Below are positions 24,221 through 33,015 of a stretch of 64,000 nucleotides of DNA, one piece after another. Numbering within the stretch: the first letter of the stretch is position 1; every line of letters starts with the position of its first letter. Origin of the DNA: Halobellus ruber (GTDB taxonomy: Archaea > Halobacteriota > Halobacteria > Halobacteriales > Haloferacaceae); assembly GCF_014212355.1 (NCBI RefSeq), contig NZ_JACKXD010000002.1:186001-250000 (forward strand). The letters are read 5' to 3'. The translations under genes were made by a program, and so were the position numbers. The notes beneath the pieces are model-generated. The model worked only from the letters and a program-made list of their open reading frames with translations, had not been told where the DNA came from and searched no databases.

Positions 24221-24490
24221 CTACCGGCGCTCGCCGCCGTCGAGCCAGACGTTCGCACACGACTCGTCACAGAAGGAGAGCAGTCGGCGCTCGTGTGTCA
24301 GCTTCGTGGCCTCGCCGCCCGGCCGCTCGCGGTCGAGTTCGACCTGATAGTGGGGCCCACGGAGGTCGACGGCGTCGCCACACGCCGGGCACCGCGCGGT
24401 GGCGGCGTCCCACTCCTCGCGGGACACTACCTGCCGCACGGTCCACTCCGAACCGGGCGTCGGCGGGGAGGGGCGGCACGTTCTAGACAT
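24221..24490 (-). CDS. small zinc-finger protein, DUF7576-like
   Basis: An 89-residue protein with two CxxC pairs, ARCPACGDAVDL and SFCDESCANVWL, spaced 43 residues apart, as in treble-clef fingers. Between them is a basic stretch (LTHERRLLSFC). The start ATG 24490 has a TATA-like GTTTACATA 24 nt upstream on the minus strand; the preceding GTG at 24493 is less likely. I recall haloarchaeal DUF7576 of this shape. It may bind nucleic acid or another protein. Confidence 0.75.
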   Translation of the reverse strand: MSRTCRPSPPTPGSEWTVRQVVSREEWDAATARCPACGDAVDLRGPHYQVELDRERPGGEATKLTHERRLLSFCDESCANVWLDGGERR

Positions 24491-24513
24491 CACCGGATTC
24501 TACGGTCTGCAGG

Positions 24514-24559
24514 TATGTAAACCCATTTTGACCCGGTCGTTCACACATATCCTGAACGA
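24514..24559 (-). promoter_or_regulatory. promoter with upstream inverted repeat for the small zinc protein
   Basis: The TATA-like element (plus TATGTAAAC, 24514-24522) is preceded upstream by a 7-bp inverted repeat, TCGTTCA (24537-24543) and TGAACGA (24553-24559), 9 nt apart. The repeat sits just upstream of the promoter core, where activator sites occur. Confidence 0.4.
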
Positions 24560-24660
24560 TCGTCACCGTTTCCCCCCGGTCCGGTGACGGGACGCACAGT
24601 TCGGTTCGCGCGGGACCCACGCCGGTTCGCCGGGGGCCCGTTCCCGCGCGAACCGGCGGC

Positions 24661-25851
24661 TCACAGGGGGACGATCTCGGCGTCGCGGCCGGCCTCGCGT
24701 GCGGCTTCGAGAAGGCTCTCGGGCTCGGCGTCGACGACCGCCGCCGGCGTCGCGTTCGTCTCCGGGTGCGACGGTGCGATCCGTTCGCAGCCGACGGGGA
24801 CCGTCGAGCCGTCGTAGGTGCCGAGCCGACGGGCCTCGGCGACGATGTCGGCCTTGTCGGAAGCGAGCAGCGGGCGGTGGACCGGCCGCGACGCCGCCGC
24901 GTCAGTCGCGGCGAGGTTGGCGCCGGTCTGGCTCGACTTCTGGCCGATCGCCTCGCCGGTCGCGAGGCTGTGGGCGTCCGCGCGGTCGGCCGCGCCGTCG
25001 GCCGCCGCGAGCATCGCCCGGCGGAGCGACAGCATCCGCGTGTCCCGGGTCGCGTCGACGACCCGCTCGACCAGCGGGCCGCCGTCGACGACGCGCGGGC
25101 GGAGGTCCGCCCGTGGAGCCCGCGAAGCGAGGGTCGCAACCGCCGCCAATGCACGAGCGCGGTGGTCCGCGCCGCCGTAGTCGCCGAGGTCGACGTACAC
25201 CGGCACCGTCGCACAGCCGCGGCGGAGCAGCCGCCACATCGCGACCGGGGAGTCGATGCCGCCGCTGACGAGGACGGCCACGCGGCCCTGCGACCCGACC
25301 GGGAGCCCGCCGGGCCCCCGGAACCGCCGGACCGACACGAACGCCTCGGCTTCGCGGACCTCGATCCGATAGGTCCGGTCCGGGTCGTCGAGGTCGACGG
25401 CCGCTCCGGTCGTCTCGCCGACGACCCGGCCGGCCTCCCGCTGGAGGTCGCGATTCGAGAAGGGGTGGTCGCCGTCGGCGCCGACGCGGTCGCTGTCGAC
25501 CGCGTAGGTCTCGTCCGACCCGTGTGAGGCGGCCGCCGCGAGCGAGCGGGCGGCGTCGCCGATCGCGTCCAGCCGCGCCTCGGTCGCGACGGCCGGCCGC
25601 GCGAACCCGACCCCGGGAAGGGTCGCCGCAGCCTGGGCCGCGGCCGTCGGTCGACCCGTCCGGACCACGGTCCGCGACCACAGCTGCTCGACCTCGGCGT
25701 CGACGTCCGCCTCCCGGAGCGCGGCGGCGACGTCGGCGGCCACGCGGTCGGCCATCCGCGCCCGCACGTCGCTGCTCTTGGCGCCGAAGTCGCCGTGGCC
25801 GAGGAGCACCGCGTTCGTCGGGGCCGTAGCGTCTGTACTGGTCGATGACAC
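24661..25851 (-). CDS. thiI: tRNA 4-thiouridine synthase ThiI
   Basis: A 396-residue archaeal-length ThiI without rhodanese domain. An N-terminal ferredoxin-like and THUMP region (to about 175) precedes the PP-loop pyrophosphatase motif VLVSGGIDSPVAMW near 197, then SLATGEAIGQKSSQT, RPLLASDKADIVAEAR and a Cys in VPVGCERIAPSHP near 355, equivalent to the active-site Cys of the adenylation domain. It thiolates U8 of tRNA, with the sulfur donor elsewhere. It lies downstream of mat on the same strand, separated by a long inverted repeat. Confidence 0.93.
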   Translation of the reverse strand: MSSTSTDATAPTNAVLLGHGDFGAKSSDVRARMADRVAADVAAALREADVDAEVEQLWSRTVVRTGRPTAAAQAAATLPGVGFARPAVATEARLDAIGDAARSLAAAASHGSDETYAVDSDRVGADGDHPFSNRDLQREAGRVVGETTGAAVDLDDPDRTYRIEVREAEAFVSVRRFRGPGGLPVGSQGRVAVLVSGGIDSPVAMWRLLRRGCATVPVYVDLGDYGGADHRARALAAVATLASRAPRADLRPRVVDGGPLVERVVDATRDTRMLSLRRAMLAAADGAADRADAHSLATGEAIGQKSSQTGANLAATDAAASRPVHRPLLASDKADIVAEARRLGTYDGSTVPVGCERIAPSHPETNATPAAVVDAEPESLLEAAREAGRDAEIVPL

Positions 25852-25928
25852 TGGTCAGGCGTTCGTTCGACGGCGACCTGCATCACCCTGTCGGCGGGCG
25901 TCACGGACCGTCGCGATCGCGTCGTCTC

Positions 25929-26008
25929 ATACGGATTACTGTAATCGATTCCCGGTCAGCGCCGAACCGTGCGGTCGCTGACCGGTGATTTGTTACAGTA
26001 AACCGTAT
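25929..26008. repeat. 80-bp symmetric inverted-repeat element between mat and thiI
   Basis: The 33-nt arms 25929-25961 and 25976-26008 are reverse complements at 27 of 33 positions. The outer part is ATACGG-TTACTGTAA and the inner part CCGGTCAGCG, around a 14-nt loop. The right arm ends at the mat stop codon. The terminal sequence is of a kind I recall in haloarchaeal intergenic palindromes, so a non-autonomous mobile element is likely; as RNA it would be a strong terminator-like stem. Confidence 0.75.
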
Positions 26009-27213
26009 CAGAAGGTCGACAGTTCGCCGTCGATGACCCGTCGGGTGACGTCGGTCACGTTCGCCAGCCGGTCGTCGATCCGCGCGCGGATCTCCGGCTC
26101 GATCGCCTCGAGGTCGACCCCCGGCTCGGTGACGACCTCGGCGCCGGCGACGTGGGGCTGGTCGATCGGCCGGCCGATCTGTGAGAGCAGCCGGACCTGG
26201 AGGTCGCGGATGCCGTCGACGTCGGCGGCGACCGTTTCGGCGATGTCGGTCGAAAGCAGGTTGTAGATCTTTCCGATGTGGTTGACCGGGTTCTTCCCGG
26301 AGGTCGCCTCCATGCTCATCGGCCGGTTCGGGGTGATGAGCCCGTTGGCGCGGTTTCCGCGCCCCACCGACCCGTCGTCGCCCATCTCCGCGCTGGTGCC
26401 CGTGACCGTGAGGTAGATCGACCCCTCGTCGTAGTCGTCGGCGGTGTTGACGTCGACGTGGACCTCGCGGTCGGTCAGCCGTTCGGCGACCCCCTCGACG
26501 AACTCCCGGACGCGGTCGACCGCGTCGTCGTAGGCGTCGAGATCCGGGATGTGGGCGTCGATCATCGCGGCGGCGACGGTGATGTCGATCCGGTCACCCT
26601 CGCGTTTCCCCATCACCTTCACGTCGGGGCCGAGTTCGGGGTTGTCGTCGGCGTAGGCGCCGTTGAGCTCCCGTTCGACCGTCAGGACGATCTCCTCGGT
26701 CTCCGTGAGCGGCGCGTGACCGACGCCGTAGGAGGTGTCGTTCGCCATCGGGACCTCCGCTGCCTTCTCGCCGAAGACGTCCTGGAGGTCGCCGGAACCC
26801 TCGCCCAGCCGGGTGTCGATCACGATGTCGGTGCCGACGTCGAGTTCGGGGACGTGCTCGTTGAGGTACTCCCGGGCCGCCGACAGCGCGGTGGCGTCCA
26901 CCGGGAGTTTCCGGCCGTCGTACTCCGTGGTCGCCCGGCCGACGATCAGGACGTAGATCGGTTCGATCACCTCGCCGCCGCCGTACCGCGGTGCCGACTC
27001 CCCGGCGACCAGCTGCGTTTCGTCGGTGTTGTAGTGGAGGACCTTGCCGACGCGGTCGATGTACAGCTTCGAGAGGGCCTGCGAGACGCTCTCGGCGATC
27101 CCGTCGCAGATGGAGTCGGGGTGGCCGATCCCCTTCCGCTCGACGATCTCGACCCCCTGGTCCTCGACGGCGGCCCGTTCGGCCGCCTCGACGTTGATGT
27201 TCCGATCGGTCAT
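26008..27213 (-). CDS. mat: archaeal S-adenosylmethionine synthetase (methionine adenosyltransferase)
   Basis: A 401-residue enzyme of the archaeal MAT family, distinct from bacterial MetK. It has [74 protein letters not shown] and [16 protein letters not shown]. It makes SAM from methionine and ATP in the cytoplasm. A TATA element (TTATAGG at minus 27239-27248) lies 28 nt upstream of ATG 27213. It is upstream of thiI on the same strand but separated by the 80-bp inverted repeat. Confidence 0.97.
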   Translation of the reverse strand: MTDRNINVEAAERAAVEDQGVEIVERKGIGHPDSICDGIAESVSQALSKLYIDRVGKVLHYNTDETQLVAGESAPRYGGGEVIEPIYVLIVGRATTEYDGRKLPVDATALSAAREYLNEHVPELDVGTDIVIDTRLGEGSGDLQDVFGEKAAEVPMANDTSYGVGHAPLTETEEIVLTVERELNGAYADDNPELGPDVKVMGKREGDRIDITVAAAMIDAHIPDLDAYDDAVDRVREFVEGVAERLTDREVHVDVNTADDYDEGSIYLTVTGTSAEMGDDGSVGRGNRANGLITPNRPMSMEATSGKNPVNHIGKIYNLLSTDIAETVAADVDGIRDLQVRLLSQIGRPIDQPHVAGAEVVTEPGVDLEAIEPEIRARIDDRLANVTDVTRRVIDGELSTF

Positions 27214-27238
27214 TGGCCGACGGTTCTGCCCCGCCGAT

Positions 27239-27248
27239 CCTATAACTT
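27239..27248 (-). promoter_or_regulatory. TATA box of mat
   Basis: Minus-strand AAGTTATAGG lies 26-35 nt upstream of the mat ATG, fitting a leaderless transcript. Confidence 0.55.
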
Positions 27249-27301
27249 GCGGAACTGTTCGAGCCGAATATTATTACCCTCGGATATCCGCAGGTCGCCG
27301 C

Positions 27302-27868
27302 TCACGCATCCGCATCGAGTAACAGCCCGAGGTAGGAGGTCCGTACCTGTTCGTCGGGATCGAGTCCGAGGCCGCGGAGCACTTCGGCGGCACCCTCGCG
27401 GACGGCGGCCACGTCGCCGCTCTCGGCCGTTTCGGCTTCGACCTCCACGAACTCTCCCAGCCCGTCGACGCGGTCGAGCGAGACCGTGTAGCCGTCGACC
27501 TCGAAGAACGTCCGCTCCTTCTCGACGACCGCCGCCGGCTCGAACCCCAGCCCCGCGAGGATCCCCGCGGCCTCGTCGCCGTCCGCGACCGCGGTTTCGT
27601 GTTCCTCGCGGGTCTTCGATTCCGCCTCGACCAGCGGCCCCTTGTAGGTGATCCGGGTGGTCGGGTCCGGCTGCTCTTCGCCCCCGACCCGCTCGCGGGT
27701 CTCCTCGCGGAGGCGGAGCGCCTCGTCGGTCTCGGCGAAGTCGCGGTGGGGGGCGTCGTAGTACGTGTCGACCTGCCGCACCTGCCGGTCGGGGGTCGCG
27801 CCGGCGTCGTCGAGGGCCGCCCGGACGGCGTCGTGGTCGGCGCGGAGTTTGAGTTCGACCTCGTACAT
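27302..27868 (-). CDS. CYTH-domain protein (class IV adenylate cyclase/ThTPase-like)
   Basis: A 188-residue CYTH (triphosphate tunnel) enzyme. The signature ExExK is in MYEVELKLRADH, then QVDTYYDAPHRDF, EALRLREETRE, RITYKGPL, RTFFEVDGYTVSLDRVDGLG and FVEVEAE, with the charged residues lining the tunnel. CyaB-type members have been assigned adenylate cyclase or thiamine triphosphatase activity; inorganic triphosphatase is also possible. The start ATG 27868 gives the family N-terminus; longer readings cross the divergent FKBP gene. Confidence 0.9.
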   Translation of the reverse strand: MYEVELKLRADHDAVRAALDDAGATPDRQVRQVDTYYDAPHRDFAETDEALRLREETRERVGGEEQPDPTTRITYKGPLVEAESKTREEHETAVADGDEAAGILAGLGFEPAAVVEKERTFFEVDGYTVSLDRVDGLGEFVEVEAETAESGDVAAVREGAAEVLRGLGLDPDEQVRTSYLGLLLDADA

Positions 27869-27985
27869 ACCGGCCGGTCGGACCGGGGCCGCAAAAACGG
27901 TCCGCTTGCGGGGCCGCAGCGGACCGACGAGTTCCGCCCGCATCGAAACGTGATTCTTAAGAGTCGCACGGGTGACTATCCCGAT

Positions 27986-29005
27986 ATGAGTGACGAACAG
28001 CAGGCCGACGCCGACGACTCGCCGGACGACGGCGACGTCCCCGACGACGAGACGACCGCACACGCCGACGCCGAGGGGGCGTCGGACGACGCCTCCGAGG
28101 AGACGCCGGAAGATGTCATCGAGGACGGCGACTTCGTCAGGCTGGCGTACACGCTCCGAACGGCCGACGACGGCGAGGTCGTCGACACGACCGACGCCGA
28201 GGTGGCCGAGGACGCCGAGATCGACACCGACGAGTACGACTTCGAGCCGCGGATCATCGTGATCGGCGCCGGCCACGTCTTCGAGAGCGTCGACGAGGCG
28301 CTGATCGGCCAGGCGGTCGGCGCCACCGGCACAGTCGAGGTCTCGGCCGCCGAGGCGTTCGGCGAGTACGACGACGACCAGGTCCGGACGGTCTCCGCCA
28401 ACAAGATCGACGAGGAGAACCGCTACCCCGGCGCCCAGGTCCAGATCGACGGCGACCAGGGCCGGATCATCACTGTCGTCTCCGGGCGTGCCCGCGTCGA
28501 CTTCAACCACCCGCTCGCCGGCGAGGACCTCGAATACGAGTACGAGATCCTCGACCTCGTCGACGACCGCGAGGAGCAAGCGGGGAGCCTGCTGGGGATG
28601 TACCTCCAGCAGTCGCCGGAGGTCCGGATCGAGACCGACGTCGTCGAGGAAGAGCAGGTCGTCGAGGTCGACGACGAGGACGACGAGGTCGAGACCGAAC
28701 TCGAAGTCGTCGAGAACGAACAGGAGACGCTGTACATCGAGGCCACCCCGCAGATGACGATGAACCAGCAGTGGATGTTCTCGAAACAGCAGATCGCCCA
28801 GGACGTGATGGATCGGCTGGACCTCGATCGGGTCATCGTCCAGGAGACCATCGACGGCTCCGGCGGGATGATGGGCGGCCTCGGCGGGATGATGGGCGGC
28901 GGTCCCGGCGGCGCGGCGCCCGAGGACATCGAGGACGCGATCGAGGACGTCGACGTCGACGCCGACGAACTCGCCGAGGAACTCGACGCCGACATCGAGG
29001 AGTGA
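27986..29005 (+). CDS. FKBP/SlyD-type peptidyl-prolyl isomerase with long C-terminal domain
   Basis: A 339-residue acidic protein. After a 45-residue acidic head is an FKBP domain with SlyD-type flap insertion (GDFVRLAYTLRTADDGEVVD, IVIGAGHVFESVDEALIGQA, FNHPLAGEDLEYEYEILDL). Residues 200-295 form an alpha/beta domain (MTMNQQWMFSKQQIAQDVMD, LDLDRVIVQETIDGSGG), which matches the extended archaeal trigger-factor-like FKBPs, followed by a Gly/Met segment and an acidic tail. It assists folding in the cytoplasm. ATG 27986 lies about 25 nt after a CTTAAG box. Confidence 0.9.
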   Translation: MSDEQQADADDSPDDGDVPDDETTAHADAEGASDDASEETPEDVIEDGDFVRLAYTLRTADDGEVVDTTDAEVAEDAEIDTDEYDFEPRIIVIGAGHVFESVDEALIGQAVGATGTVEVSAAEAFGEYDDDQVRTVSANKIDEENRYPGAQVQIDGDQGRIITVVSGRARVDFNHPLAGEDLEYEYEILDLVDDREEQAGSLLGMYLQQSPEVRIETDVVEEEQVVEVDDEDDEVETELEVVENEQETLYIEATPQMTMNQQWMFSKQQIAQDVMDRLDLDRVIVQETIDGSGGMMGGLGGMMGGGPGGAAPEDIEDAIEDVDVDADELAEELDADIEE

Positions 29006-29059
29006 CGCCCCGCCGTCCGGCTCGGTAGCCGCCCGTCCGAACCGACCCCGATTCTCACG

Positions 29060-29368
29060 ATGCCCGACGACTCACCCGACGGGATCGCGGCGGACGCAGA
29101 CACTGCGGCCGACAGCCTCGGGACTGCGACCGACGACCTCCGGGTCGCGGCGGTCGCGGCGGCCTGCACCGTCGGGCTGACGCTCGCGCTCCGGTACGCC
29201 GTGGGCCGCGACGTCGCGTTCGTCTACCGGCTCCTCCCGCTGGGGCCGTACTTCCTGTCGCTTTTCGCCGACCGGCTGCCCCTCGGCGACCTCGATACGC
29301 CGCGGAGCTGGTCGGCGCTGACGGTCGCCGTCACCGTGGTGCTCCTCGTGTACTTCGGCGTTCTCTGA
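29060..29368 (+). CDS. small two- to three-TM membrane protein
   Basis: A 102-residue protein with a polar head (about 28 residues) and hydrophobic segments VAAVAAACTVGLTLALRYAV, FVYRLLPLGPYFLSLFA and SALTVAVTVVLLVYFGVL. No named family is recognised. It follows the FKBP gene by 54 nt on the same strand and ends 25 nt from the convergent RAD55-like gene. Confidence 0.65.
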   Translation: MPDDSPDGIAADADTAADSLGTATDDLRVAAVAAACTVGLTLALRYAVGRDVAFVYRLLPLGPYFLSLFADRLPLGDLDTPRSWSALTVAVTVVLLVYFGVL

Positions 29369-29393
29369 ACGGGGCCGTCAGGGGCGGCACTCC

Positions 29394-30020
29394 CTACGCG
29401 ATGTCCCGGCTGGTGTCGACGGTGACGCGGTCGCCGAGCCGGAGCTTGATCGTCTCCTCGGGCGGCCGGCCGCCGCGGAACTTCGGTACTGCGAGCCGGT
29501 TCTCGATCTCGGAGCCGTCGACCCGGGTCCGGAGGTCGAACACCACGTCGGCCATATGCTTCGTAAACCCTCTGTTGTCGGGTTCCTGCCCGCCTTTCAT
29601 CCCGTGGACCACCGCGAGCCCCCCGGTGTTGACCATGTGCGTCTGCAACTCGTTCAGGAACTGGCGGTACCGGGCGGGCTCGGTCTCCTCTAAGACGTCG
29701 ACGGCGTCGATGATGAGGTTCGCACCCTCCGGGAGGTCGCGGATGAACCGGTTTGCGGTGTCCAGCGGCGCGTTGCCGCCGACGTCCCGGAGCGCCGGGT
29801 CGCCGACGGGGCCGGTCGCCCGGTCGAGCGCGTCCCGGACCGCCTGGTCCGACCGGATGGTTGTGAGATACAGCGTCGAGCGCACGCCCGTGAGTTCGTA
29901 GAGGAACAGCTCCGACTGGCTGGCGGGGTCCGCAGCGAGAAGCACGATGCTCCCCGGCGGGATCCCGCCGTCGAGTTGGCGATCGAGGATGTCGATGCCG
30001 GTCGAAAGCCGTCCTGCCAC
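29394..30020 (-). CDS. RAD55/KaiC-like ATPase homologue with degenerate P-loop
   Basis: A 208-residue RecA-fold protein: RLSTGIDILDRQLDGGIPPG at the start as in RAD55/KaiC proteins, DLPEGANLIIDAVDVLEETE at the Walker B position and NTGGLAVVHGMKGG. The Walker A loop reads LLAADPASQSELFLYEL, with no GKT/S, so normal nucleotide binding is doubtful. It may be a regulatory, non-catalytic paralogue. It is 26 nt downstream of the MinD-like ATPase on the same strand, so the two may act together. Confidence 0.8.
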   Translation of the reverse strand: MAGRLSTGIDILDRQLDGGIPPGSIVLLAADPASQSELFLYELTGVRSTLYLTTIRSDQAVRDALDRATGPVGDPALRDVGGNAPLDTANRFIRDLPEGANLIIDAVDVLEETEPARYRQFLNELQTHMVNTGGLAVVHGMKGGQEPDNRGFTKHMADVVFDLRTRVDGSEIENRLAVPKFRGGRPPEETIKLRLGDRVTVDTSRDIA

Positions 30021-30046
30021 GCAAGGCTGTTTTTACCCCGACCGGC

Positions 30047-30649
30047 TTAGGCTTTCGGTCGGTCCGCGACCGCCCGCGCGAGCCGCCGGTAGGCCCGCTG
30101 TACCCCGGCGTCGTCCAGCGGTTCCGTCGCCTCGGGAACGGTCGTGACCACGGGGCAGCCAAGGAGGTCGTCGACGCCGGGGGGTGCGACCCGGGCACGG
30201 GTGACGACGCCACCGACGACCGGCGTCCCGACCGCCCGCGCCATCGCCGCGGTCTTCGCGGCGTCGCGGAGCCCAGCCGCACAGGCGGTCGACACCAGGA
30301 GCACGCGGTCGGCGACGCGAAGGGGGACGGTCGCGTCCGGGCCGGCACCGGCTGGACAGTCGACGACCACCAGTTCGGCGGTGGCCTCGCGGAGTTCCCG
30401 GAGGCGACTCCCGAGCCCCTCGAAAGCATCGCGTGGGGCCGGCACGACCTGGGTGTCCGACGGGGCGGCGGGGTCAGGGTGTCCGTGACCGCCCTCGGGC
30501 GGGGCACGCGGCACGCCGGCGAGCGCGTGGAGGTTCGGCAGGTCGCAGTCGGCGTCGACCGCGAGGGTAGGGCCGTCGATCGCGCGCGCCAGCCCCAGAG
30601 CCGTGGTCGTCTTTCCGCTGCCGCCCTTCCCGCCGGCGATCGCGAGCAT
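30047..30649 (-). CDS. MinD/ParA-like P-loop ATPase
   Basis: A 200-residue deviant Walker A ATPase: MLAIAGGKGGSGKTTTALGL at the very N-terminus (ATG 30649 is therefore preferred over an ATG ten codons earlier), AVDADCDLPNLHALAG, LVVVDCPAGAGPDATVPLRV and VVGGVVTRARVAPPG. These proteins position other proteins or plasmids, or act as chaperones in cofactor insertion; the cargo is unknown here. It lacks an obvious C-terminal membrane-targeting helix as in MinD. It is followed by the RAD55-like gene. Confidence 0.88.
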   Translation of the reverse strand: MLAIAGGKGGSGKTTTALGLARAIDGPTLAVDADCDLPNLHALAGVPRAPPEGGHGHPDPAAPSDTQVVPAPRDAFEGLGSRLRELREATAELVVVDCPAGAGPDATVPLRVADRVLLVSTACAAGLRDAAKTAAMARAVGTPVVGGVVTRARVAPPGVDDLLGCPVVTTVPEATEPLDDAGVQRAYRRLARAVADRPKA

Positions 30650-30716
30650 ACCGGCGGTGGCCGCGGCATCGTATTTCAACGCTCGTAGAGCAGCCCCGGT
30701 GGCTGCACCCGGAGAA

Positions 30717-31091
30717 TCAGTCCTGACAGCAGCCGCCGGCCTCGCCGCCGAAGTCGACCGCGAGCGGCTCGGAGATCGCCTCGTTGACCGACTCCAGCCG
30801 GTCCTGCAGCGCCTCCTGGGCGTCGAGGTACTCGGCCATCTTCGGCATCGCGTGGAGTTCCTCCTGGGCCGACCGGACCTCGCCGAGGAGTTCCTGGCTC
30901 CCCCCGCCGGCCTGTCGTGCCTGCAGATACTGGTCCCGGAGCGCGTGGAACTCCGCGATCCGCGATTGGATCGCCTCGTCGGCCTCGACTGCGGCCTTCG
31001 CCTCCTCGAAGGCCTCGTATTCGGGCGTCCCGGCGATCGCCTCCCCGAGGTCGCGGCCGAGGTCCTCGAGTTGATCCGTCTGAGCGCTCAT
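30717..31091 (-). CDS. YlbF-family helical protein
   Basis: A 124-residue all-helical protein: DLGEAIAGTPEYEAFEEAKA, VEADEAIQSRIAEFHALRDQ, PKMAEYLDAQEALQDRLESV and a terminal GGCCQD. The YlbF/YmcA (Ric) family in Bacillus binds RNase Y with an iron-sulfur cluster; the CC near the end is suggestive, but the archaeal role is unknown. The ATG 31091 matches the family start. It shares a 140-bp divergent region with dph2. Confidence 0.85.
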   Translation of the reverse strand: MSAQTDQLEDLGRDLGEAIAGTPEYEAFEEAKAAVEADEAIQSRIAEFHALRDQYLQARQAGGGSQELLGEVRSAQEELHAMPKMAEYLDAQEALQDRLESVNEAISEPLAVDFGGEAGGCCQD

Positions 31092-31231
31092 ACGCCGTGG
31101 TTGGATCGGGGCGGCTTTGAACCTGCCGGAGCGGCGGCGGCACCCGACGCGTGCAGTCGAGAGAGTCATCCGCGACGGCTCACGGGCCGGGACCGCCGGG
31201 GTTATCCCCTTTGGTGGAGTATTCCGTCCCA

Positions 31232-32266
31232 ATGAGCCAGGACGCAACCACGGAGGGGGACCTCCGGAACACCGGAATGTCGCTGAAGCACGACCGGGAG
31301 TGGGACTACGAACTCGACCGGATCGTCGAGGCCGTCGAAGAGCGCGGCGCCGACAGGGTCGGCCTTCAGTTCCCCGAGGGGCTGAAACGCCGCGGCCCGG
31401 CGGTGGCCGACGACCTCCGCGCGCTGTGTGACGACGACGTGACTTTCCTCCTCTCGGGGCAGCCTTGCTACGGCGCCTGCGACCTCGACACCTACCTGAT
31501 GCGCCGGACTGACGTGTTCGTTCACTTCGGCCACTCCCCGATGAAGGAGTCCGACAAGATCATCTACGTCCCCCTGTTCTCGAACGTCGATCCGTTCCCG
31601 ATTATGGAGGAGGCGGTCGACGACCTCCCGGAAGACGACGTCGGCCTCGTCACCACCGCCCAGCACATGAACCGGTTCGACGAGATGGTGACGTGGCTGG
31701 AAGAGCGCGGCTACGACGTCCACACCCGACGGGGCGACGACCGACTCACCCACGAGGGGCAGGTGCTCGGCTGCAACTACGCCTCCGCCGACATCGACGC
31801 CGACCAGGTGCTCTACGTCGGCGGCGGGAAGTTCCACCCCCTGGGGCTGGCGATGGAACACCCCGACAAACGCGTCCTGATCGCCGATCCCGTCAACAAC
31901 GTCGTGACCGTTGCCGACACCGAGAAGTTCCTGAAGCAGCGCTACGGCGCGGTCCACCGCGCGATGGACGCCGAGAAGTGGGGCGTGATCTTCTGCACCA
32001 AGATCGGGCAGGGCCGGATGGACGTCGCCGAATCGATCATCGAGGACAACGACGACGCCTACCTGATCACGATGGACGAGGTCACCCCCGACCGCCTGCG
32101 GAACTTCGATATGGACGCGTTCGTCAACACCGGCTGCCCGCGGATCACCACCGACGACGGCCCGCAGTTCCACAAGCCGATGCTCACGCCCGGCGAGTAC
32201 CGGATCGCGGTCGGCGACAAACCCCTCGACTCGCTGTCGTTCGACACCTTCCACGGCACCTGGTGA
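31232..32266 (+). CDS. dph2: diphthamide biosynthesis enzyme Dph2
   Basis: A 344-residue archaeal Dph2. The three Cys that hold the 4Fe-4S cluster are in SGQPCYGACDLD, QVLGCNYAS and NTGCPRITT, one in each repeated domain. It is a non-classical radical SAM enzyme that transfers 3-amino-3-carboxypropyl from SAM to a His of EF-2, the first diphthamide step. ATG 31232 (MSQDATTEGDLRNTGMSLKH) lies after GTATTCCGTCCCA; an alternative ATG 15 codons downstream exists. Confidence 0.95.
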   Translation: MSQDATTEGDLRNTGMSLKHDREWDYELDRIVEAVEERGADRVGLQFPEGLKRRGPAVADDLRALCDDDVTFLLSGQPCYGACDLDTYLMRRTDVFVHFGHSPMKESDKIIYVPLFSNVDPFPIMEEAVDDLPEDDVGLVTTAQHMNRFDEMVTWLEERGYDVHTRRGDDRLTHEGQVLGCNYASADIDADQVLYVGGGKFHPLGLAMEHPDKRVLIADPVNNVVTVADTEKFLKQRYGAVHRAMDAEKWGVIFCTKIGQGRMDVAESIIEDNDDAYLITMDEVTPDRLRNFDMDAFVNTGCPRITTDDGPQFHKPMLTPGEYRIAVGDKPLDSLSFDTFHGTW

Positions 32267-32285
32267 CCGTCCTAAGAGCAGCCGA

Positions 32286-32741
32286 CTATTCCCTCCCGGC
32301 GTCAACCGCGGTTTCGACGTAGTGAACGGCCGCCGCCGCGTCCGCGACGTGTTCGACGTGGTCTACCTCGTGTGTGCCCAGCCCCGCGGTCGGGCGGTCG
32401 TAGACGCCCGCGAGGCCGAGTTCCGAGAGCGTGCCGTTCCCGCCGTCGACCGCGACGACGGCCTCGCCGTTCATCACGACCAATGCGTTCCGAGCGTGGC
32501 CCAGCCCCGTCGCGATCGGCACGTCCACGTGGGGGTTGGCGTCCGCCGGGTCGTCCGACGAGAGGATGCCGATGGTGTGGCCGCCGGCGTCGGATGCGCC
32601 CCGACAGACCGCCTCCATCGCGCCGCCGTAGCCGCCGCAGACGACGGTGTGGCCGCGCTCGGCGAGGCGCCGTCCGACCGCTTCGGCGGTTTCGGCCTGG
32701 GAGTCGGTGACGGTACTGCCGCCGATGACGCTGACTCGCAT
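32286..32741 (-). CDS. TIGR00725-type Rossmann protein (LOG/lysine-decarboxylase-like fold)
   Basis: A 151-residue protein: RVSVIGGSTVTDSQAETAEA, VVCGGYGGAMEAVCRGASDA, GGHTIGILSS, NALVVMNGEAVVAVDGGNGT. The GGGxGxM-type and PGGxGT-like loops match the TIGR00725/LOG-like superfamily; phosphoribohydrolase activity on nucleotides is known for LOG proteins but not shown here. It converges with dph2, 19 nt apart. Confidence 0.88.
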   Translation of the reverse strand: MRVSVIGGSTVTDSQAETAEAVGRRLAERGHTVVCGGYGGAMEAVCRGASDAGGHTIGILSSDDPADANPHVDVPIATGLGHARNALVVMNGEAVVAVDGGNGTLSELGLAGVYDRPTAGLGTHEVDHVEHVADAAAAVHYVETAVDAGRE

Positions 32742-32868
32742 ACCGGCGGCTCTCGGGGAGGGGAGGTAGTGGTTTCGGCCGCGTTGAGCGAGGGTATACT
32801 ACCCACCGTCGGACCTGACTAGTCCGGATGGCGGGCGACTTTTTCACTACTGCCGACCTTGTTCCCCT

Positions 32869-32979
32869 GTGACCGACTCGACACCCTCCGACGGTGACTA
32901 CTGCGCGGCGTGCGATCGCGTATCGCCGGACACCGAAAGTCGTTGGAGCGGTAGCTACCCATCCCGAGCCGACGCATAG
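32869..32979 (+). CDS. possible 36-residue CxxC small protein
   Basis: From GTG 32869 the frame reads MTDSTPSDGDYCAACDRVSP then DTESRWSGSYPSRADA. It has one CxxC pair, like half of the small zinc-finger proteins common in haloarchaea. A T-rich CTTTTTCAC lies about 25 nt upstream. There is no homology evidence and only one metal pair, so this is uncertain. It is 36 nt upstream of the rhomboid gene. Confidence 0.35.
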   Translation: MTDSTPSDGDYCAACDRVSPDTESRWSGSYPSRADA

Positions 32980-33015
32980 GATGCGACAAGACCCGGACCC
33001 AGTAACCCGAACGCA

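Noticed and set aside
21572-24520. 982-codon plus-strand frame spanning a GT4 gene and several minus genes
   Set aside because: It crosses four well-supported genes and its translation is Arg/Pro-rich low complexity; stop-free frames are common in this composition.
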